Shown piece after piece: positions 46,876 to 53,257 of a DNA stretch of 64,000 nucleotides. The DNA lies in contig NZ_JBDZDR010000006.1 of the NCBI RefSeq assembly GCF_040049255.1, positions 62,001 to 126,000 of the forward strand. The letters are read 5' to 3'. The position numbers were made by a program, and so were the translations under genes. The first letter of the stretch is position 1, and every line of letters starts with the position of its first letter. This stretch comes from Pseudaminobacter sp040049255 (GTDB taxonomy: Bacteria; Pseudomonadota; Alphaproteobacteria; Rhizobiales; Rhizobiaceae). Below the pieces are notes generated by a model, which saw nothing but the letters and a program-made list of their open reading frames with translations, was not told the DNA's origin and did not search any database.

Positions 46876-47304
46876 ATGAGATCCGCCAGCCGTCGATATT
46901 TTTCATCGAGATCGGGAACTTCCCCGGTCGAGTACGCGCTTCTGGCGCCACTCTTCATCATGCTCTTCCTGGGCATGGCCGGCTACGGCGTCTATCTCGG
47001 CGCCAGCCATTCCGTCCACCAGATCGCGGCCGACGCGGCGCGCAGCGCCATTGCCGGACTGAACCAGGCGGAGCGCCGCATGTTGGCGGCCGACTTCATC
47101 CGCCGCAATGCAAGCAGCTATGTGTTCGTCGATCCCGAAAAGCTGACGATCGGCACGTGCGACGGCGCAAACGATAGCGGCCAGTTCGTCGTGGCCCTCA
47201 GCTATGACGCCGGCGCGCTGCCGATCTGGAGCCTACTGCACGGCCTGCCGATACAGGGAAAAACCATCTTTCGGCAGTCGACCATCCGCATAGGAGGGAC
47301 ATGA
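46876..47304 (+). CDS. TadE-like pilus assembly protein
   Basis: 142-residue pseudopilin-like protein. The N-terminal SGTSPVEYALLAPLFIMLFLGMAGYG contains the TadE pattern of a conserved glutamate five residues after Gly-Thr and one hydrophobic helix; the rest should be periplasmic. TadE and TadG are minor components of Flp pili, but no Flp pilin, TadA ATPase or secretin is nearby. It overlaps a TadG-like frame by four bases (ATGA). It may have a role separate from pili, as seen for other orphan TadE/G pairs. Confidence 0.8.
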   Translation: MRSASRRYFSSRSGTSPVEYALLAPLFIMLFLGMAGYGVYLGASHSVHQIAADAARSAIAGLNQAERRMLAADFIRRNASSYVFVDPEKLTIGTCDGANDSGQFVVALSYDAGALPIWSLLHGLPIQGKTIFRQSTIRIGGT

Positions 47305-47852
47305 TGCAGCGACCCAGCCAGCACGCTCGCGCAGCCGCGAGAAGAAGGTTTCTTTCCGACATCTCCGGCAATCTCGCCGTGATGACGGCGATTACCATGC
47401 CGGCGGCGCTGGTGCTGGCAGCCTTCGCAATCGAAGAGGGTGCGCTCTATGCCGAGCGGCGTCATGCGCAGTCGCTGGTCGACCTTGCGGCCATCACCGC
47501 AGCCGCCAACCTCGACAAGGCGGTTGCGGCCGTTCTCATCACCTTGCTCGACAACGGCATGCATGATGTCGTCCTGGCGCGTAGCGGCACCCAGCCAGGC
47601 GACCTCACTCCGACTGTCACTGTCGAACCGGGCCGTTATGTCGGCACGTCGGCAACCGCCCCGGACACACGCTTCTCGCCCGGCGCGCGGCCTTTCAATG
47701 CCGTTCGCGTGACATTTCAGAAACTCGGAACCCGGCGTTTCGGCAATGAGCTCACCGGCCGGCCGCTCATCGGAGCGCAGGCGACGGCAAGCGTTTCGGC
47801 GCGGGCCGGCTTGTCGATCGGCGGCCGCGGCCGCTCCGTTCTCGTCCAGTAG
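47301..47852 (+). CDS. TadG-like protein, apparently truncated at the C terminus
   Basis: 183-residue protein with the TadG-type N terminus SDISGNLAVMTAITMPAALVLAAF (one helix) followed by AERRHAQSLVDLAAITAAAN. From memory, rhizobial relatives continue after a segment like SARAxLSIGSR with several hundred more residues. Here the frame stops almost at once (ARAGLSIGGRGRSVLVQ), and no continuation is visible in the other two forward frames. It is therefore probably a remnant left by a deletion, although a short functional form cannot be excluded. Confidence 0.6.
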   Translation: MMQRPSQHARAAARRRFLSDISGNLAVMTAITMPAALVLAAFAIEEGALYAERRHAQSLVDLAAITAAANLDKAVAAVLITLLDNGMHDVVLARSGTQPGDLTPTVTVEPGRYVGTSATAPDTRFSPGARPFNAVRVTFQKLGTRRFGNELTGRPLIGAQATASVSARAGLSIGGRGRSVLVQ

Positions 47853-48034
47853 TCCGAGCGTTCAACGCCTGCAGGCCCGAGCCCGCCTCCGGGCGACTGC
47901 GCCCGCACGGGCGCTGCCTGGCGGATTTAGGCTCCTTCCACCCTTGCACCAGAAAGCCTGAACCGCGCGATCATCGCTCCGGCGAGCGTGGTGCTCGCCC
48001 GATCTTGCCTCTTGCAATCAGGCACGCAATCAAA
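47853..48034. other. intergenic, no gene seen
   Basis: GC-rich sequence after the truncated TadG-like gene, with no supported coding frame. It may contain decayed 3' sequence of that gene. From about 48000 the composition becomes AT-rich, leading into the dyads and the small-RNA candidate. Confidence 0.4.
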
Positions 48035-48072
48035 TACAACATTTAGTTGTAAAGATTGATTACACAATCTTT
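48035..48072. promoter_or_regulatory. two adjacent AT-rich dyads upstream of the small-RNA candidate
   Basis: TACAAC-ATTTA-GTTGTA (48035-48051) and AAAGATTG-ATTACA-CAATCTTT (48051-48072) are perfect inverted repeats sharing one base. They lie just upstream of a possible -10 (GCTAAG, 48083-48088). This looks like a regulated promoter with tandem operators, in strong compositional contrast to its surroundings. Confidence 0.5.
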
Positions 48073-48091
48073 GCGGGTGTTTGCTAAGTTC

Positions 48092-48185
48092 GTTTTTACA
48101 GGCAAGCGCCTGTGCCCTCCTTTTCGGTGGGTTTCCTCGCCCCTTCCGCCACGCCCCCGCAAGCGGAAGGGGCTTTTTCTTTTCG
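48092..48185 (+). ncRNA. candidate small RNA ending in a strong terminator
   Basis: A stretch of about 95 bases with no reading frame shows three stems in order: ACAGGC-AAGC-GCCTGT (48098-48113), a weaker CCCTCC/GGTGGG stem (about 48115-48132), and the terminator stem. It also carries pyrimidine motifs CCCTCC and TTTCCTC that could pair with ribosome-binding sites, as in the UCCUCC-bearing small RNAs known from rhizobia. A promoter-like segment and dyads lie upstream. The 5' end is a guess; transcription has not been shown. Confidence 0.5.
48139..48185 (+). terminator. strong Rho-independent terminator
   Basis: GCCCCTTCCGC and GCGGAAGGGGC form a perfect 11-bp stem, followed by TTTTTCTTTT on the plus strand. 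No protein gene ends just upstream on this strand (nearest stop is 287 bases away), which is why a small RNA is suspected. Confidence 0.88.
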
Positions 48186-48210
48186 CGCATGACTGACGGC
48201 ACACCGCGGG

Positions 48211-49728
48211 TCAGACGCCGAGCACGATGGACCCGGTGCTACGGCGCAGCTCAAGGTCGCGATGCGCCTGGGCGGCGTCTTCCAGCGCATAGCGCGCCGG
48301 CGCTTCGACCGAGACCGTGCGCTGGCGCAGCGCCGCAAAGAAGCGTTCCGCATGCGGCACCAGCTTCTCGGGCGTGTCGGTGTAATGCCCGTAGTTCGGC
48401 CGGGAGACCGTGATCGATTTCGACGCCATGCGGTCGATGTCCCACTCCCCGACCGGGCCCGACGCCTGTCCGAAACTGACCAGATGGCCCCTTACGCCAA
48501 GAGCCTCCAGCGAACCGCCAAAGGTGTCGTTGCCGACCGCGTCATAGACCACATCGGCGCCGCGACCGCTGGTGATCTGCATGACCGCATCGGCGAAATT
48601 CTCGCGCGAGTAGACCACGACATGGTGGGCGCCCAGCCGTTCGACGATGCGGGCCTTGTCGTCCGTCGACACGGTGGTGATCACGGTCGCGCCGAGATGC
48701 CGGGCCCACTGCACCAGCAACTGGCCGACCCCGCCCGCGCCGGCATGGATCAGCGCCACGCTGCCGGCTTTAAGCGCGTGGACATCGTGCAGGAGAAAGC
48801 TGGCGGTCACCCCCTTGAGCAACCCGGCCGCGGCGATGTCGTCGGAAATGTCGTCCGGCAGATGCAGGAGCAACTGGGTCGGGATGTTGCGCCGCTCGCA
48901 ATAGGCGCCGACCGGCGCGCAGGCATAGGCGACCCTCTGGCCGACGGCAAACCCCGTCACTCCAGGCCCGACAGCCTCGACCACGCCGGCAGCTTCCATG
49001 CCCGGCACGCCGGGCGGCGTCAGCAGCTTGAAATAGCCGGTGCGGCAATAGACATCGATGAAGTTCACGCCGATGGCGGTGTGCCGGACCTGCACCTCGC
49101 CATGGCCGGGAGCGGGCAACTCGATCTCCCTGAACTGCAGCACCTCGGGGCCGCCATGCCTTTCCACGACAATCGCTTTGGTGCGGCTTGCGGCGGCGGT
49201 GCCGAGCAGCTGCCCAACCGGCCGCACTTTGGGCGGCGCTTCCCGCTGGATTGCCACGGGTGCCGGCGCGGGCGACGCGTTTCGCGGCGCGTTTTCGCGC
49301 AGCAGCTTGCGGATCGCCGCAAAGCCTGCCCGATAGATGCCATCGGTCACCAGCCGCACCAGTTCCTCGCGCCGGTTGGCCGGCGGGTGGAAATCGGAGC
49401 GCCATTCCCAGAAGGTGCGGTCGCCGTCTGTCACCGGCTTCAGCCGGATCGAGGCGACATAGCCCATCAGCGGCAGCGGCGATTCCAGCAGGCAATAGGT
49501 CAGCCGAAAATCCTTGTCCGAGAGCGACAGCAACTGCTCGCGCAACTCGCCGCCATCCGCGAGCCGAAAGCGCCGGACCGATCCGACCGCATCCACCGGC
49601 TCGCCGTTTTCGATCTCGCTTGACGCGATCGCCGGGTGCCAGCGGTCGTGCCCGTTGAAATCGCGCAGCACACGCCAGACTTCCTCGATCGGCGCGTCGA
49701 TGATGGTGCTCTGGCAGACCTGAACCAT
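48211..49728 (-). CDS. SRPBCC domain fused to a quinone oxidoreductase-type MDR enzyme
   Basis: 505 residues. The N-terminal part, about 1-150, is an SRPBCC/polyketide-cyclase-like hydrophobic-pocket domain (VWRVLRDFNGHDRWHPAI, FRLADGGELREQLLSL). A proline-rich linker leads to a medium-chain reductase of the zeta-crystallin/QorA class (about 180-505), with AIVVERHGGPEVLQF, GVNFIDVYCRTG, the nucleotide motif HAGAGGVGQLLVQWA and no zinc ligands. QorA enzymes reduce quinones or enones with NADPH. A stand-alone paralogue of the N-terminal domain is encoded just upstream. It is the last gene of the large catabolic cluster. Confidence 0.88.
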   Translation of the reverse strand: MVQVCQSTIIDAPIEEVWRVLRDFNGHDRWHPAIASSEIENGEPVDAVGSVRRFRLADGGELREQLLSLSDKDFRLTYCLLESPLPLMGYVASIRLKPVTDGDRTFWEWRSDFHPPANRREELVRLVTDGIYRAGFAAIRKLLRENAPRNASPAPAPVAIQREAPPKVRPVGQLLGTAAASRTKAIVVERHGGPEVLQFREIELPAPGHGEVQVRHTAIGVNFIDVYCRTGYFKLLTPPGVPGMEAAGVVEAVGPGVTGFAVGQRVAYACAPVGAYCERRNIPTQLLLHLPDDISDDIAAAGLLKGVTASFLLHDVHALKAGSVALIHAGAGGVGQLLVQWARHLGATVITTVSTDDKARIVERLGAHHVVVYSRENFADAVMQITSGRGADVVYDAVGNDTFGGSLEALGVRGHLVSFGQASGPVGEWDIDRMASKSITVSRPNYGHYTDTPEKLVPHAERFFAALRQRTVSVEAPARYALEDAAQAHRDLELRRSTGSIVLGV

Positions 49729-49737
49729 CTGGCGGCG

Positions 49738-50175
49738 TCAGCGCGCGAAGCGCTTCTTCAGCGAATTGAACGCGGCCTGGAAAACGCCGCTGCCGATCTG
49801 CTGGATCAGCGCGGCCTCCCGCTCCGGCGCACAGTCGAACTCCGCCTCCCATTCGCAGAAGGTGGCGTTGCCGTCGGTGACCGGCGTCAGCGCCAGCTTG
49901 GCGACATAGTTCTCCACCCCCATCGGGCTTTCGAGGATCGAATAGGTGCAGGAGAGCTCATAGTCCGAAAGCGCCAGCAGCCGCTCGCGGATGCGCCCGC
50001 CATCCTTCAGCGTGAAATTTCGGATGCAGCCGATCTGGTCGGGCCTGGCATTCTGCTCGATGCGGCTTTCGGCCACGAAGGGCGTCCAGTCGGGCAGGCC
50101 GTTGAAGTTGCGCACCACCTGCCAGACATCGGCCGCCGGCGCGTTCACCACCGAGGAGACATAGACTTTCGGCAT
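49738..50175 (-). CDS. SRPBCC family protein
   Basis: 145-residue ligand-binding or cyclase-like protein (Bet v1/START fold): VWQVVRNFNGLPDWTPFVAESRIE, RNFTLKDGGRIRERLLALSD, SYSILESPMGVENYVAKL-like strands and a final long helix. It is clearly paralogous to the N-terminal domain of the following fusion protein, from which it is separated by nine bases, suggesting a local duplication or a two-subunit enzyme. Such proteins bind hydrophobic small molecules; the ligand is unknown. Confidence 0.86.
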   Translation of the reverse strand: MPKVYVSSVVNAPAADVWQVVRNFNGLPDWTPFVAESRIEQNARPDQIGCIRNFTLKDGGRIRERLLALSDYELSCTYSILESPMGVENYVAKLALTPVTDGNATFCEWEAEFDCAPEREAALIQQIGSGVFQAAFNSLKKRFAR

Positions 50176-50205
50176 TGGCTTACCCCCTGATCCCGTCGCG
50201 CCGCA

Positions 50206-52395
50206 TCAACGATCGCGATCGTCGTCGTTGTCGTCCTTGCCGTTCTTGGTCTTGCCCTTCTTGTCGCGCGTCAGGCTGGAAATGTCCTTGGCATCGCGCA
50301 GCACGTCGGTCATGCGGCCGAGCGAGCCGCCCTCGATGCCGATCTCCTTCATGAGGTTGTCGATCATCGGCGCCTGCACGCGGTAGCGCAGGGCGGAGTC
50401 GATCACCTCGTCGGTGACGTTGCGATTGCCGCCGGTGCCGCCGTTCACGCCATCGACATGCAGGATCTTGATGCCCTCGATCTTCTCCATCGGCTTGACG
50501 CTCTCGCGCACGATGCCTTCGAGCCGCTCAAGCAGCTTGCCGCGCAGCCGGCCGGCGCGCGCCTCGTCGGAGAGCAGGTTTTCCGCCTCGTTGAGCAGGC
50601 GATTGCCGGCGGCGTCCACCTCGTAGCGCTGGGCAGCAGCGACCGCCTGGATCTTCTCGGCCTCGGCGGCCGCGGTCGCCGCGATCTTCTGCGCCTCGGC
50701 CAGGCTCTTGGCGGCCTTCATCTCGGCTTCGGCAGCAGCCGTCACCCGCATCGCCTCGCGCTCGGCTTCGCGCGCGGCTGCAATCAGGTCGGTCAGCTTG
50801 CGGCGCTCGGCGATTTCTCTCTCGCGTGCGGTGAGGGCCTGTTCCTCGGCCTGGATGGCCTTTGCCCGCACGGCCTCGGCGGCAGCAATCGCGGAGGAGC
50901 GCTCCTGCGTCTTCTTGGCAACATCGATGGCCTTCTGGATCTCGGCGATCTCAACCTTCTGGTCGCGGTCGACGGCCAGCTGGCGCAGCTCGCGTTCCTT
51001 GACCAGCTTGGCCTCCTCGATGCCGCGCTCGGTGGCGATGCGCGCCCGCTCCACCTCCTCGGAGGCCGCGATCTCGGCTTCCTCGAAGGCCTGGCGCTTA
51101 GCGATCTGCAACGCTTCCAGGTGCCGCTCGCGTTCGAGCCTGATCTCGTCCAGCGCGCGCTCCTGCGCGATCCGCTCGGCCTCGGTCTGCTGGTTGGCGA
51201 CGATCTCGCCGCGCCGCTTCTCGGCCTCGGCCTTGGTCACGTCGAGCGCCTTTTCGGCAAGGGCGATCTGGCGCTCCAGCTCGACCAGTTCCAGCGCCTT
51301 CTTGCGTTCGATCTCCAGCTCGCTCTGGGCGCGCTCGCGCTCGATGCGTGCCGTTTCGAGCGAGAGCTCCAGCGCGATCTGCTCGCGCTCGGTCATCTCG
51401 CGCATCTTGAGCTCGGCTTCGTCGAGCGCGCGACGGCGCGCGATCTCGCGGCGCTGGGTCTCTTCCTCGCTGCGGATGCGCTCTTCGGTGATGCTGCGCT
51501 CCTGCGCCAAGCGCGACTTCTCCACCGCCTCGCGCGCCAGAAGCTGCGCCTGCTCGGCCTCCTGGTCGCGCACGGCGCGCTCGCGGGCAAGCTCGGCACG
51601 CTGTGCGGCGCGGCGGGTTTCCACCTCGCGCTCCTGCTCAAGCCGCGCATATTCGGTCTCTCGGTCGATCTCCAGCACCTTGCGCTGGGTGTCGAGGTTC
51701 TGGTTGCGGATATCGACCAGCGTGCGCTGCTCGATCTCGTTGCGCATGCGACGCCGGGTCTCGATGGATTCGGTCAGCTGCGTCAGGCCCTCGGCATCGA
51801 AGGCGTTCGACGGATCGAAGAATTCGAGGCTGGTCTGGTCGAGGTCGACGATGGCGACGCTTTCCAGCTCAAGGCCGTTGGCGGCGAGAGATTCAGCGGC
51901 CATCTCGCGCACCTTGGCGGCATAGTCGCGGCGCAGCTCGTGCATTTCCTCAAGCGTCATCTGGGCCGCAACCGTGCGCATGGCGGCAGCGAACTTGCCC
52001 TCCAGCAGTTCGCGCAAGCCCCCATCCTGCATGGTGCGTCGGCCGAGCGTCTGCGCGGCCGCCGCCACGAGGTCGCGGCTCGCTCCAACGCGCACGAAAA
52101 ACTCGGCGATCAGGTCGACGCGCATGCGGTTCTTGGTGATCAGCGCCGCCTGGTTCTCGCGCCGCACCTCGATGCGCATGACGTTCATGTTCACCGGGGT
52201 GATTTCGTGCAGCACGGGAATGACGAAGGCACCGCCATTCACCACCACCTTCTCGCCGAGGAAGCCGGTGCGCACGAAGGCCGTTTCCTTGGTCGAGCGC
52301 CGGTAGAGCCATCTCAGAATGTAGACGGCCACCACCACGGCGATGACGAACACGATGAGCCACAAAAGGAAAGTGCCAAAGGTTTGCGCGGCCAT
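50206..52395 (-). CDS. flotillin-like SPFH protein with a very long coiled coil
   Basis: 729 residues, much longer than E. coli YqiK (about 550). One N-terminal transmembrane helix (about residues 8-28) precedes the SPFH domain (FVRTGFLGEKVVVNGGAFVIPVLHEITPVN). About 350 residues of almost unbroken charged coiled coil follow, rich in E, R, A and Q, then a flotillin-type C-terminal region with AEAEKIQAVAAAQRYEVDAAGNRLLNEAENLL and a highly charged tail ending NDDDRDR. Flotillins build membrane microdomains. GGGGAGGA before the ATG at 52395 sets the start. Its place inside a transport/catabolic operon is unusual. Confidence 0.9.
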   Translation of the reverse strand: MAAQTFGTFLLWLIVFVIAVVVAVYILRWLYRRSTKETAFVRTGFLGEKVVVNGGAFVIPVLHEITPVNMNVMRIEVRRENQAALITKNRMRVDLIAEFFVRVGASRDLVAAAAQTLGRRTMQDGGLRELLEGKFAAAMRTVAAQMTLEEMHELRRDYAAKVREMAAESLAANGLELESVAIVDLDQTSLEFFDPSNAFDAEGLTQLTESIETRRRMRNEIEQRTLVDIRNQNLDTQRKVLEIDRETEYARLEQEREVETRRAAQRAELARERAVRDQEAEQAQLLAREAVEKSRLAQERSITEERIRSEEETQRREIARRRALDEAELKMREMTEREQIALELSLETARIERERAQSELEIERKKALELVELERQIALAEKALDVTKAEAEKRRGEIVANQQTEAERIAQERALDEIRLERERHLEALQIAKRQAFEEAEIAASEEVERARIATERGIEEAKLVKERELRQLAVDRDQKVEIAEIQKAIDVAKKTQERSSAIAAAEAVRAKAIQAEEQALTAREREIAERRKLTDLIAAAREAEREAMRVTAAAEAEMKAAKSLAEAQKIAATAAAEAEKIQAVAAAQRYEVDAAGNRLLNEAENLLSDEARAGRLRGKLLERLEGIVRESVKPMEKIEGIKILHVDGVNGGTGGNRNVTDEVIDSALRYRVQAPMIDNLMKEIGIEGGSLGRMTDVLRDAKDISSLTRDKKGKTKNGKDDNDDDRDR

Positions 52396-52423
52396 GTCCT
52401 GATCCTCCCCGGATATGCTGCGG

Positions 52424-53257
52424 TCAGCCGAAGGCGACCGACTTGAATTTTCTTGTCTGCTCGGCCAGCGCCCGCTCGGTGGGCAGCCGCTCCATCGAGG
52501 ACGCGCCATAGAAGCCGTGGCAATTGGCCGTGTTCTTCAGCACGAACTCGGCATCTTCCGGCTCGGCCACCGGCCCGCCATGCACCAGAACGATGATGTC
52601 CTTGTTGACCTTCAGCGCGGCCTGCGACCACTCATCCACCAGCGCCGGGCAATCCTTCAGCTTCAGCGCCGTCTCCGCCCCGATCGAACCGCCAGTGGTC
52701 AGGCCCAGGTGGCACACCACGATGTCCGCGCCGGCCTCGGCCATGGCTTTCGCTTCGTCGGCGTTGAACACATAGGGCGTGGTCAGAAGGTCCTTCTCAC
52801 GTGCCTTGCGGATCATGTCGATCTCCAGCCCGTAGGACATTCCCGTCTCTTCGAGGTTGGCGCGGAAGGTGCCGTCGATCAGGCCGACGGTCGGGAAATT
52901 CTGCACGCCGGCAAAGCCGATCGCCTTCACCTGATCGAGGAAGTGGTCGACGATCAGGAACGGGTCGGTACCGTTGACACCCGCCAGCACCGGCGTGCGC
53001 TGCACCACCGGCAGGATCTCGCGCGCCATCTCCATCACCACCTCATTGGCGTTGCCATAGGCGAGCAGGCCTGACAGCGAACCGCGGCCGGCCATGCGAT
53101 ACCGGCCGGAATTGTAGATGACGATGAGATCGATGCCGCCGGCCTCCTCGCATTTGGCCGAGAGCCCGGTGCCCGCCCCGCCGCCGACGATGGGCACGCG
53201 CTGGCGTTTCATCTCCTGGAATTTCTCCATCAGCGCGGATCGCTGGAAACGCGGCAT
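52424..53257 (-). CDS. PEP-hydrolase family TIM-barrel protein
   Basis: 277-residue protein of the phosphoenolpyruvate hydrolase-like family (PF09370), a TIM barrel: VPIVGGGAGTGLSAKCEEAGGIDLIVIYNSGR, VLAGVNGTDPF, GVQNFPTVGLIDG, DIVVCHLGLTTGG, IIVLVHGGPV. In the tomato protein Tm-1 a barrel of this family is the C-terminal half, following a UPF0261 half. Here the UPF0261 half is encoded immediately upstream, and the stop and start overlap as TGATG, so the two are translated together. GAGGAG six bases before the ATG supports the start. The reaction is unproven. Confidence 0.85.
   Translation of the reverse strand: MPRFQRSALMEKFQEMKRQRVPIVGGGAGTGLSAKCEEAGGIDLIVIYNSGRYRMAGRGSLSGLLAYGNANEVVMEMAREILPVVQRTPVLAGVNGTDPFLIVDHFLDQVKAIGFAGVQNFPTVGLIDGTFRANLEETGMSYGLEIDMIRKAREKDLLTTPYVFNADEAKAMAEAGADIVVCHLGLTTGGSIGAETALKLKDCPALVDEWSQAALKVNKDIIVLVHGGPVAEPEDAEFVLKNTANCHGFYGASSMERLPTERALAEQTRKFKSVAFG

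Noticed and set aside
50458..52446. Long plus-strand frames opposite the flotillin gene
   Set aside because: They mirror the repetitive Glu/Arg codons of the coiled coil (Leu/Ala- or Ser/Arg-rich translations), not a real protein.
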